Below are positions 57,193 through 64,000 of a stretch of DNA of 64,000 nt, one piece after another. The notes beneath the pieces are model-generated. The model ran no database searches, was not told the DNA's origin, and saw only the letters and a list, made by a program, of their open reading frames with translations. The stretch is from Bradyrhizobium algeriense (GTDB lineage: Bacteria; Pseudomonadota; Alphaproteobacteria; Rhizobiales; Xanthobacteraceae). The position numbers and the translations under genes are program-made. The stretch is from NCBI RefSeq assembly GCF_003062295.1, contig NZ_PYCN01000024.1:41449-105448 (forward strand), given 5' to 3'. Each line of letters starts with the position of its first letter. The stretch's first letter is position 1.

Positions 57193-57819
57193 TCACATCG
57201 GCGGCGTGATCCCGTTGCGGCCGACATTGACGCGGGCCGCCTCCAGCGTGCCGTCGTCCTTCTTCACCGCGCTGAAGATGATCACCTTGGCGCCCGGTTT
57301 CAGTTCGGACTTGTCGCCGGCGACGAAGGTAACGATTGGCGTGCCCTCCGGCACCACGACTTTCTTTTCACCGTCCTTGTATTTCACCAAGATGTTCTGG
57401 CCATCGGTGCCCTTCACCGTCTGGGCGACGGTGGCATTCGTCATGGTCGAGTTCGGACGCTGGTCCCAGGGCCGGAAACCTTCGGCCGCGCCGCGCTGGT
57501 TCTCCGGAAAGATATGCACCGCGACCGCCTTCTGGGTGCCGTCCGGCTCCGGCATTCCGGTGACGCCGATATAGGAGCCTTCCTTGATCTCAGACAGTTC
57601 GGTCTTGGCCACGCCGAACACCGCGACGTTATCGGTGACGCGGACCTTCATGTCGGTGCCCTCGCGCGATTTGATCGACAGCATGGGCAGGTCTACGGCC
57701 TCGATGGTGCCGCGAATGCGGACCGTCGGCGGCTGCTGCGCCCACGCCGTCGATCCAAGCAGGGTGACAAAGGTCAGCAAGGCCACGAGCATTCGCGGCC
57801 AGGAAGAAGATTTTGGCAT
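57193..57819 (-). CDS. Secreted protein, first of a tandem paralogous pair (208 aa)
   Basis: Signal peptide 1-27 (TLLGSTAWA|QQPP). The mature part begins TVRIRGTIEAVDLPMLSIKS, an OB-like pattern reminiscent of DUF5666, continues with GSYIGVTGMPEPDGTQKAVA, has RPNSTMTNATVAQTV and the closing DDGTLEAARVNVGRNGITPP. It is the paralogue of the next gene at 58048, same length, same order of motifs. Function is unknown. A family B palindrome lies between the two, consistent with gene duplication and repeat insertion. The start MPKSSSWPRM directly precedes the signal core. Confidence 0.78.
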   Translation of the reverse strand: MPKSSSWPRMLVALLTFVTLLGSTAWAQQPPTVRIRGTIEAVDLPMLSIKSREGTDMKVRVTDNVAVFGVAKTELSEIKEGSYIGVTGMPEPDGTQKAVAVHIFPENQRGAAEGFRPWDQRPNSTMTNATVAQTVKGTDGQNILVKYKDGEKKVVVPEGTPIVTFVAGDKSELKPGAKVIIFSAVKKDDGTLEAARVNVGRNGITPPM

Positions 57820-57901
57820 GGCATCCCTCCCAAGATGTTAGCGCCCAACTCAACGCAAACACCGCACGGGAGGTGCTATTCCAGGGCGCCTGTTCTTCGC
57901 T

Positions 57902-58042
57902 TCCCTTCTCCCCTTGTGGAAGAAGGTGGATCGAATGAGCGTCAGCTCATTCGAGACGGGTGAGGGGTCTGTCTCCGCGGAGAGAACCCCTCATCCGCCT
58001 TCGCTTCGCGAAGGCACCTTCTCCGACAAGGGGAGAAGGGAA
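57902..58042. repeat. Palindromic repeat, family B, between tandem paralogues
   Basis: Outer TCCCTTCTCCCCTTGTGGAA and GACAAGGGGAGAAGGGA arms, inner TGAGGGGT / ACCCCTCA. Similar to the copy at 2199-2330. Confidence 0.85.
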
Positions 58043-58047
58043 GAAAA

Positions 58048-58674
58048 TCACATCGGCGGGGTCAACCCGTCGCGGCCGACGCTGACCCGGCTGGTCTCGA
58101 GCGAGCCGTCCGGCAGCTTCTTCATGAAGGCGATCACCTTGGCGCCCGGTTTGAGGTCGGACTTGTCGGCGGGAACGTAGGTCACGACCGGCGTCTCCGG
58201 GGAGACCACGACTTTCTTCTCGCCACCCCGGTATTTGATCATCAGGGTGTGACCGTCATTGCCGACCACGGAGTCCGCCACCGTGGCGTTGGTCATGGTG
58301 GAGTTGGGACGCAGATCATAGGGCCGCGAGCCCTCGCCGGTGCCGCGCATGGCTTCCGGAAACACGTGCACTTCAACCGCGTTCTGGCTGCCGTCCGGCC
58401 CCGGCACCGTGGTGGTGCCGATGAAGGAACCGACCTTGATGTCGGACAGCGCGATTTTGGTGATCCCGACGATGTTGATGTCGCCGGCCATATGCAGCCT
58501 GACGTCTTCACCGCCTCGCGACTTCACGGCGAGCACATCGCCATCGACGGCCTCGATGGTGCCGCGAACACGCGTCGGCGCCGGCGGCTGCTGGGCGATG
58601 GCGTAAAGCGTGGAGCCGGCGACCATCGCAACGGCGACAAGCGGGCGGACGAACTGAAAGCGACGGACGGGCAT
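58048..58674 (-). CDS. Secreted protein, second of the tandem paralogous pair (208 aa)
   Basis: Signal peptide 1-29 (GSTLYAIA|QQPPAP). It shares with its neighbour the RVRGTIEAVDGDVLAVKSRG start, the GSFIGTTTVPGPDGSQNAVE strand-loop, RPNSTMTNATVADSV and the DGSLETSRVSVGRDGLTPPM end, at equal length (208 residues). The first domain is OB-like in pattern (DUF5666-type resemblance). Function unknown; both may bind a ligand in the periplasm. I set the start at 58674, MPVRRFQFVR, since the frame extension to 58743 would not precede a signal peptide in the normal way. Confidence 0.78.
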   Translation of the reverse strand: MPVRRFQFVRPLVAVAMVAGSTLYAIAQQPPAPTRVRGTIEAVDGDVLAVKSRGGEDVRLHMAGDINIVGITKIALSDIKVGSFIGTTTVPGPDGSQNAVEVHVFPEAMRGTGEGSRPYDLRPNSTMTNATVADSVVGNDGHTLMIKYRGGEKKVVVSPETPVVTYVPADKSDLKPGAKVIAFMKKLPDGSLETSRVSVGRDGLTPPM

Positions 58675-58761
58675 GGCAGGAATCTCCGGTGGCAGACCTG
58701 ACGTAACCATTGACCCCGGCCATTCAAAAAAATTCCGGCTCAAGTCTCCGCGATCAGCCGA

Positions 58762-59595
58762 TCATGTATTCGTGAGATCGGCCTGGACGAGCGCGCGAAG
58801 TTCCGGCGTCACCTCGGGGCGCCGGCCGAACCACAATTCGAAGCCGCGCACCGCCTGGTGCAGCAGCATGCCGAGCCCGTCGGCGGTCTTGAGGCCGCGC
58901 GCGCGCGAAGCCGTCAGCAGTGGCGTATCGAGCGGCAAATAAACCAGATCGGCGACGACGGCGTGTGACGGCAACCGCGCGACATCGATTTCGAGCGGCG
59001 GCTGGCCCTTCATGCCGAGCGCGGTCGTATTCACCAGCAGCCCGGCGCGCGGCAGCAGATCGCCGAGCGCATCCCATGCCACGGGCAACACGCTCGGGCC
59101 GAATTGATCCGCCAGCGCGCGGGCGCGCTCGATGGTGCGGTTGGCAAGATGCACGCGCTTGATGCCGCGGTCGAGCAGGCCAAACAGAACGGCGCGCGAC
59201 GAGCCGCCGGCGCCGAGCACCAGCGCTTCCTCGCATGTGTCCCATCCATCAGTACAAGCATCGAGATTGTTGATAAAGCCTTCGACGTCGGTATTGGTCG
59301 AGCACAACTCGCCATCGGCGAACCACAGCGTATTGGCCGCGCCGACCGCGCGCGCCCGCTCGTCCGGCTTCGACAGCGAAAGCGCCCGCTCCTTGTGCGG
59401 AATGGTGACGTTGGCGCCGACGAAGCCGCGCAGCGACAGCCGAAACAAGAAATCCTTGAACTCGTCGGGCGGCACCGCCTCGATGACATAGCCGCCCGCG
59501 ATGCCGAGCGTCCGCAGCCAGTAATGATGGATCAGCGGCGAGCGCGAATGCGCGGCCGGCCATCCGATCAGGCACGCGGCGGGGGGTTTGGTCAC
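58762..59595 (-). CDS. aroE: Shikimate dehydrogenase (NADP)
   Basis: Reduces 3-dehydroshikimate to shikimate in aromatic amino-acid synthesis. 277 residues with the family motifs: GWPAAHSRSPLIHHYWL, the catalytic Lys68 in ANVTIPHKER, Asp103 in STNTDVEGF, and the NADP loop GAGGSSRA (128-135) followed by NRT (HLANRTIERA). The C-terminal QAVRGFELWFGRRP is typical. The start at 59595 is MTKPPAACLI. EF-G-like and the paralogous pair genes lie on either side, all on the minus strand; the usual maf and coaE neighbours are not here. Confidence 0.94.
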   Translation of the reverse strand: MTKPPAACLIGWPAAHSRSPLIHHYWLRTLGIAGGYVIEAVPPDEFKDFLFRLSLRGFVGANVTIPHKERALSLSKPDERARAVGAANTLWFADGELCSTNTDVEGFINNLDACTDGWDTCEEALVLGAGGSSRAVLFGLLDRGIKRVHLANRTIERARALADQFGPSVLPVAWDALGDLLPRAGLLVNTTALGMKGQPPLEIDVARLPSHAVVADLVYLPLDTPLLTASRARGLKTADGLGMLLHQAVRGFELWFGRRPEVTPELRALVQADLTNT

Positions 59596-59729
59596 GGCAA
59601 CAACCTCCTCAAAGACGTCGATGGCCGGGGATGAGCCCGGCCACGACGATCAATTTATCTTCCCTGGAGGTGTGTCAAGCTAAACGCAGACCACCGCGGC
59701 CGGCCAAGGCAGCGGCGACCCTCCGTCAA

Positions 59730-61778
59730 CTACGCCGCCACGCGGTGCGCGGCGATGATCTGGTCGGCGGCGCGGCCGGTGACTTCGGCCATGCGGTCGA
59801 AGGCCCGCGTAAAGCTGCCGGCGCCGGCGGTGGCCGAGCGCAATTCCACGATCAGGTCGCCGATCTCCGCTTCCGGCATGGTGGCGCGGACGCAATCCCA
59901 GCCCGGCCAATTGTCACGGGTGTCGAAGCCCAGGATCTGGCCGCGCCGCGCCGACAGGATGGCGTTGATCTTCGCCGTCGCCTCCGTCGGGCAGACGATC
60001 TCCACCATGTGAATCGGCTCCAGCAGCACCGGCTGGCACTGCGGCAGCGCTTCGCTCATGCCGATCCGCGCCGCCGTGCGGAAGGCGAGATCGGAGGAAT
60101 CGACGCTGTGATAGGAGCCGTCCGTCAGCGTTACCTGCACGTCGATGACGGGGAAGCCGAGCGGGCCCTTCGCGAGGCCATCGACCACGCCCTCCTCCAC
60201 CGCGCCGATATAGTTGCGCGGCACCGCGCCGCCGACGACCTTTTCGTCGAATGCGAAGCCCGAGCCGCGCGGCATCGGCTTGATCTCCAGCACCACATCG
60301 CCGAACTGGCCATGGCCGCCGGACTGCTTCTTGTGACGGCCGCGCTGGGTGACCGATTTGCGGATGGTCTCCTGATAGCCGATCGCCGGTGGTTGCGATT
60401 TGACGTTGACGCCAAAACGGTCCTTGAGCCGCTCGAGCGCGACCCGCAGATGCATCTCGCCCTGCCCCCACAGCACGATGTCGTGGGTCTGCTGGTTCTG
60501 GATCATCGTCAGCGACGGGTCCTCCTCGTTCAGCCGCAGCAGCGCCTGGCCGAGCTTGACGTCGTCCTTGCGGTCGTTCGCCGCAAGCGACATCGCCAGC
60601 ACCGGTGGCGTCGGCGCGATCTGCACCAGCGCCGACGGCGCGGTCTTGCCGCTCGATAGCGTATCGCCGGTCTTGATCGCGTCGAGCTTGCCGAGCGCGA
60701 TCGTGTCTCCAACCTCGGCCGCGGCCCGCTTGGTGTCGTGTCCGCCGTTCACCGCCTGAATACCGGAAACCCGCCCGGCCTCTCCGGAGGAAGATTGCAG
60801 CGTCGCGCCGTCATCGAGATGACCGGCGAGCAGCCGCGTCAGCGACAGCTTGCCGCCGTGCTGCAAATGAAGCGTCTTGAACACATAGGCCAGCGCTTCC
60901 TTTTGCGCGGATACGCCGAGCCGCTTCGCCGTCTCCGCAACGCCGGGCGCTTCGTGCCGCAGCGCCTTCATCAGCCGCAGCACGCCGTTTTCGCGCGCCG
61001 CGGCGCCGAGCAGCACCGGGCAGATCAGGCCTTCGCGCAATTCGCGAGCGAGATCGTCGAACACCGCGTCGCGCGGCGGCTGGATGTCTTCCAGCAGTTG
61101 CTCCATCAACGCATCATCGTGGTCGGCGAGTTTTTCCAGCATCGAGAACCGCGCTTCCTTCTCGCGGTCGAGATTGCCGCCTTCCAGCGCGACGACTTCG
61201 GAAGGCTTGTGTTCGCGATAAACAAAGGCGCGCTCCAGCGCGAGATCGACAAAACCTTCGATCAGGTCGCCGTTCCAGATCGGAATCTGCCGCAGCACCA
61301 GCGGCACGCGCGAAGCCGGCTGCAGGGTCGCCAGCGTCTCGCGGATGCGCTTGTTGGCGCGGTCGATCTTGTTCAAAAACAGAAAACGGGGAATGCCCAA
61401 ATCTTCCAGCTCACGCAGAATGATCTGCAGTTGCGGCAGCTTCTTCTCATCCGCCTCGCAGACCACGACCGCGGCATCGACCGCGGGCAACGCGGCGCGC
61501 ATGTCATGCGCGAACTCGATCGAGCCGGGACAATCGATAAGGGTGTAACTATCGCCCATGAAGCTGGTCGTGGCGGCGGAGAGGCCTACGCCCATCTTGT
61601 GGTTCCGTGCCTCGGGGCTGGAATCGCCGACCGAGGTTCCGGCATCGACGCTGCCGGCATTTTTAATGGCGCCTGTTCGCGCCAATATCGCCTCCAAAAG
61701 TGTGGTTTTACCGCTCTGGAAAGGGCCCACCAGCGCTATGCACCGTGGACCTCGGGGACTTCTGACGTCTTGTCCCAT
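59730..61778 (-). CDS. EF-G-like translational GTPase (EF-G2 type)
   Basis: 682 residues with EF-G layout: GTPase domain with P-loop GPFQSGKT (18-25) and NKID (136-139), domain II, the RGRHKKQSGGHGQFGDVVLE domain IV and a C-terminal domain ending AADQIIAAHRVAA. The switch II motif, normally DTPGH, reads DCPGS (82-86): the catalytic His is Ser86. Canonical fusA beside rpsG-tufA is not in the window; this is the second, divergent EF-G of Rhizobiales. Its activity may be non-elongation or regulatory. ATG at 61778 follows AAGGAGGCGGCA; the frame extends open to 61856. Confidence 0.85.
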   Translation of the reverse strand: MGQDVRSPRGPRCIALVGPFQSGKTTLLEAILARTGAIKNAGSVDAGTSVGDSSPEARNHKMGVGLSAATTSFMGDSYTLIDCPGSIEFAHDMRAALPAVDAAVVVCEADEKKLPQLQIILRELEDLGIPRFLFLNKIDRANKRIRETLATLQPASRVPLVLRQIPIWNGDLIEGFVDLALERAFVYREHKPSEVVALEGGNLDREKEARFSMLEKLADHDDALMEQLLEDIQPPRDAVFDDLARELREGLICPVLLGAAARENGVLRLMKALRHEAPGVAETAKRLGVSAQKEALAYVFKTLHLQHGGKLSLTRLLAGHLDDGATLQSSSGEAGRVSGIQAVNGGHDTKRAAAEVGDTIALGKLDAIKTGDTLSSGKTAPSALVQIAPTPPVLAMSLAANDRKDDVKLGQALLRLNEEDPSLTMIQNQQTHDIVLWGQGEMHLRVALERLKDRFGVNVKSQPPAIGYQETIRKSVTQRGRHKKQSGGHGQFGDVVLEIKPMPRGSGFAFDEKVVGGAVPRNYIGAVEEGVVDGLAKGPLGFPVIDVQVTLTDGSYHSVDSSDLAFRTAARIGMSEALPQCQPVLLEPIHMVEIVCPTEATAKINAILSARRGQILGFDTRDNWPGWDCVRATMPEAEIGDLIVELRSATAGAGSFTRAFDRMAEVTGRAADQIIAAHRVAA

Positions 61779-61996
61779 TGCCGCCTCCTTGTTTGGAGCT
61801 CGGCCCATGATTGGGTCGGCGGATTGGATGCTCCGCCTGTCTCGTGATTTTGGCAAGCGGGAAAAATTCGCTGCGCTGCGGCGTGAGGCGGGCTGGGACC
61901 TAACCCGTCATCGCGCATCGGATGGTCCTCCAGAGGAGCGATCCAATCAGCGAATTAGTGAACATGCACAGCGATGACGACGAAGGACGACGAAAG

Positions 61997-62152
61997 TTAA
62001 CGTCCCGGCCGCAGTTCCAGGCTTTCCAATCCGGCAGCAATGCTGACGCCGACCTGGCCCTGCACGCTCAGCGGCTGCAACGCAATCGAATTGGCGGAGC
62101 CGCCGGCCAGCACGTTGCCGCTGACGCCGAGCGTCGCGCTGCCCTGCGCGCC
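61997..62152 (-). pseudogene. Decapitated copy of the DUF992 gene (C-terminal 52 residues)
   Basis: Reads GSATLGVSGNVLAGGSANSI and ends LESLELRPGR, nearly the same as the end of the intact DUF992 protein at 63165-63638. The matching DNA runs to about 62152 and then stops abruptly; there is no signal peptide or start. It abuts the alpha/beta hydrolase stop with a 5-bp gap. It looks like a partial duplication left after recombination. Confidence 0.85.
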
Positions 62153-62157
62153 GTTTG

Positions 62158-62988
62158 CTATGCCCGGCGGTCGGAACAGCCATCGATGAACTCGGCGAGG
62201 AGGCCCGTGATCTCGGTTGGTCGCTCCAGGCTCGGCAGATGGGCCATGCCGGTCAACATATGGCCCGACCCGTTCGGCATCGTCGTTGCGATATGACGGC
62301 ATCGTTCCTGAATGTGCGGGAAATCGAGGTCGCCCCAGATCACAAGCGATGGCGCCGACATCTCGCCGAGACGATGGAAGGCGGGCGCGACATCGAGGTT
62401 CGAGCCAACCGGCGACGACCGTAGCGCAATGGCGTTCATGTCGAGGAACAGCCGGCGCGCCTCTCCCGAGACACGACCTTCGGGCTGCAGTGGACCGTCC
62501 AGCCAAAGATGCGCCTTGATGGCGTTCACGCGATCCAGATCGCCGGCTTGTTCGGCGTCCTTGAGCCTGGCCATCAGGCCCTCGATGTCAGGCGGATGGA
62601 TCGGCTCAGGCGCGCCGCTCACGGCGGGCGCTATGAGAACGAGGGCGCGAACATGGGATGGACGCAAAAGCGCGGTGTCGAGCGCGACCCGTCCACCCTG
62701 GGAGCATCCAACAAGGATCGCCGGCGCGCCGTTCCCGACGGCGTCAATCACCGCCAGCAAATCCGCGGCGGCGGAAAAGTCTTCCTTTTGTGAGCGCGTC
62801 TCGCCAAAGCCGCGCCGATCATACGCGATCGCCTTGTTGCTTGCGCCGACGGCATCGAGTTGCGCGCGCCATATGCGGCTGTCGCAGACCGCGGCGTGCA
62901 GAAAGACAACGGGGTCGCCGTCGCCGACGGCTTTCACAGCCAGCCTGGCTTGGCCGGACGCAATCTGATGATTGAATTCATGATTCAT
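62158..62988 (-). CDS. Alpha/beta hydrolase
   Basis: 276 residues. Start region RLAVKAVGDGDPVVFLHAAV, AYDRRGFGETRS, nucleophile elbow GCSQGG with Ser96, and a lid (about 128-190). The acid is probably Asp in WGDLDFPH and the base His in the C-terminal GMAHLPSLE. It resembles the 3-oxoadipate-enol-lactonase/BphD-like branch; the substrate is unknown. ATG at 62988 (MNHEFNH) is chosen over the TTG at 63060. It lies between two copies of DUF992 sequence, so its arrival may have split a duplicated region. Confidence 0.87.
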   Translation of the reverse strand: MNHEFNHQIASGQARLAVKAVGDGDPVVFLHAAVCDSRIWRAQLDAVGASNKAIAYDRRGFGETRSQKEDFSAAADLLAVIDAVGNGAPAILVGCSQGGRVALDTALLRPSHVRALVLIAPAVSGAPEPIHPPDIEGLMARLKDAEQAGDLDRVNAIKAHLWLDGPLQPEGRVSGEARRLFLDMNAIALRSSPVGSNLDVAPAFHRLGEMSAPSLVIWGDLDFPHIQERCRHIATTMPNGSGHMLTGMAHLPSLERPTEITGLLAEFIDGCSDRRA

Positions 62989-63089
62989 GCTAGCCGGTGC
63001 CGAAGGGAGCGGCCAGCAAGTAACCCGCGCAGGCGCAACGATATGCGCGGAAAAGGACAAGCCGGAAGCCCCCGCTGTCCCCCTAACCC

Positions 63090-63148
63090 GTCATTGTCCA
63101 TCTATCCCCGCGCGGAGAAATGGATTGCTTCGCTTCGCTCGCAATGAC
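63090..63148. repeat. Palindromic repeat, family D (short copy)
   Basis: GTCATTGTCCATC ... GATTGCTTCGCTTCGCTCGCAATGAC. It matches the right half of the repeat at 30861-30972, and lies between the hydrolase and DUF992 genes. Confidence 0.75.
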
Positions 63149-63164
63149 GGGGAGACAGCGTTAA

Positions 63165-63638
63165 TTAACGCCCCGGCCGGAGCTCCAGGCTTTCCAATCC
63201 GGCAGCGATGCTGACGCCGACCTGGCCCTGTACGCTCAAGGGCTGCAGCGCGATCGAATTGGCGGAGCCGCCGACCAGCACGTTGCCGCCAACGCCGACG
63301 CCGAGGGTCGCGCTGCCCTGCGCGCCGACATAGTCGCCGGACAGGCCGCCCGGCCCGAGGCGCGCGACAGGCGCGAACACGCCCCAGGCCAGTGCCGATT
63401 CCTGGGTGATGCCGAGATCGAGCCCCACCTTGCGAATGGTGGCGATGTAGCGGTCTTCCGGCATGCCGTCGGCGCGCAGCACGCAGCCGAGATTGGTGAC
63501 GGAGCCGACGATGAAACCGACGCTGGCGCCGCCGCGGCACTCCAGCACACCGACCTGCACGCGCTGCGCATGGGCGCCGCCGAGCGACGAAGCCAGCATG
63601 GCGAGAGCGGCGGCGGCGAGGATGAGAGAACGACGCAT
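63165..63638 (-). CDS. DUF992 secreted protein (157 aa)
   Basis: A signal peptide (1-24, LGGAHA|QRVQ) leads to the DUF992 core VGVLECRGGASVGFIVGSVT, NLGCVLRADGMPEDRYIATI and the glycine-rich end NVLVGGSANSIALQPLSVQG. Two Cys (in ECRGG and GCVLR) may form a disulphide. Function unknown; the family is common in Rhizobiales. ATG at 63638 directly precedes the signal peptide. A C-terminal copy lies 1 kb downstream at 61997-62152. Confidence 0.85.
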   Translation of the reverse strand: MRRSLILAAAALAMLASSLGGAHAQRVQVGVLECRGGASVGFIVGSVTNLGCVLRADGMPEDRYIATIRKVGLDLGITQESALAWGVFAPVARLGPGGLSGDYVGAQGSATLGVGVGGNVLVGGSANSIALQPLSVQGQVGVSIAAGLESLELRPGR

Positions 63639-63773
63639 GAAGAAATCTCCGGCTGAAAAACGGTGATGCGAGCAAAGAATCAAAAACAACGCCGTGCCCG
63701 CGGCGCTCACCGTTCTATGCCACAACGTGTCGGGCAGTTCCAGAATTTGCCGGGAGCAGTCGTTGTTCGCGAC

Positions 63774-63870
63774 GTCATTCCGGGGCGATGCGCAGCATCG
63801 AACCCGGAATCTCGATCGAGTGAAACGATCTCGAGATTCCGGGTTCGCGCTTCGCGCGCCCCGGAATGAC
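63774..63870. repeat. Palindromic repeat, family A (copy 2)
   Basis: GTCATTCCGGGGCGATGCGC ... GCGCCCCGGAATGAC with internal ATCTCGAGATTCCGGGTTCG, same as 1195-1268. It ends 7 bp before the IS element's apparent left end. Confidence 0.85.
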
Positions 63871-63877
63871 GACCTAG

Positions 63878-64000
63878 GAGCCTGTCCGAGTAATCGGATT
63901 TTTCTCGACGAAGAACAAGCGTCGTGATTCAAACGGTGGATGAGCAAGACATTTCGTCCTTGGGACGTTGATCAGGTTTGGCTGCTGCCGCCATCGATCC
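63878..64000 (+). mobile_element. Left end of an IS1182-like insertion sequence
   Basis: GAGCCTGTCCGAGTAATCGG starts directly after CTAG (63874-63877), a plausible 4-bp target repeat, and leads 62 bp later to a transposase start. The right end lies beyond the window, so terminal repeats cannot be compared. Confidence 0.5.
63940..64000 (+). CDS. Transposase, N-terminal fragment (IS1182-like), cut by window edge
   Basis: MSKTFRPWDVDQVWLLPPSI, the first 20 residues after the ATG at 63940, matches the N-terminus of IS1182-family transposases. The rest lies past the right edge. I infer the family from this short opening; the catalytic DDE residues are outside the window. Confidence 0.65.
   Translation, partial: MSKTFRPWDVDQVWLLPPSI

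Noticed and set aside
63694..63927. Plus-strand frame of 77 codons
   Set aside because: It translates the family A palindrome and the IS end, with no start signal; not a gene.

Overview
The window looks like chromosome from a high-GC alphaproteobacterium of the Bradyrhizobium group. The basis is the gene families (HmuP/HmuQ-type haem utilisation, a serC leader RNA ahead of serC-serA, DUF3309, DUF4112, DUF2336, DUF992 and LTXXQ proteins), the codon use and the many palindromic intergenic repeats of Bradyrhizobiaceae type. I read about 66 protein genes or gene fragments. I see no rRNA, tRNA, CRISPR array or prophage.

Layout. 0-6 kb: the end of a TPR-type gene, the methionine-sulfoxide repair pair msrA-msrB, small conserved proteins, DUF4112 and DUF2336 proteins and a remnant of an AraC regulator. 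6-18.7 kb: a small Cys-repeat protein, a Pro-rich membrane protein, purA, ybaK, two related EamA exporters, an oxidoreductase/LysR divergent pair, a lone MCE protein, a lactate-dehydrogenase-like flavoenzyme and a TctC-type binding protein. 18.7-24.1 kb: a patchier, locally AT-richer accessory stretch with an AraC gene lacking a proper start, an orphan FixJ-like regulator, an LTXXQ repeat protein and an OpgC-like acyltransferase. 24.1-32.9 kb: an OmpR/histidine-kinase pair, a chemoreceptor, a 2-hydroxyacid dehydrogenase with an altered nucleotide-binding motif and an ABC sugar importer without its ATPase.

32.9-41.7 kb is the best-organised block, a complete haem-iron acquisition locus. hmuR-hmuQ-hutX-exbB-exbD-tonB run leftward and hmuP-hmuT-hmuU-hmuV run rightward from a shared control region with a 23-bp inverted repeat. 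Haem enters through HmuR powered by TonB-ExbBD, crosses the inner membrane through HmuTUV, may be carried by HutX and is opened by HmuQ.

41.8-64 kb: a phytase-like exported protein behind a Pho-box-like repeat, a MuiA protein, the serine pathway (serC, serA) with its leader RNA, a GNAT/GST pair, two outer-membrane barrels, an Fsr-type exporter, glmM, lldD, a Gly-rich secreted protein with a FixK-like site and a perfect 44-bp palindrome upstream, a tandem pair of 208-residue secreted paralogues, aroE, an EF-G-like GTPase with a changed G3 motif, a DUF992 gene with a decapitated copy nearby, and the left end of an IS1182-like element at the right edge.

I did not find a clearly new multi-gene system. 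The most useful leads are regulatory (haem operator, Pho box, FixK box, serC leader, possible sRNA) and enzymes with altered motifs. All family names come from reading motifs by eye; no database search was run.
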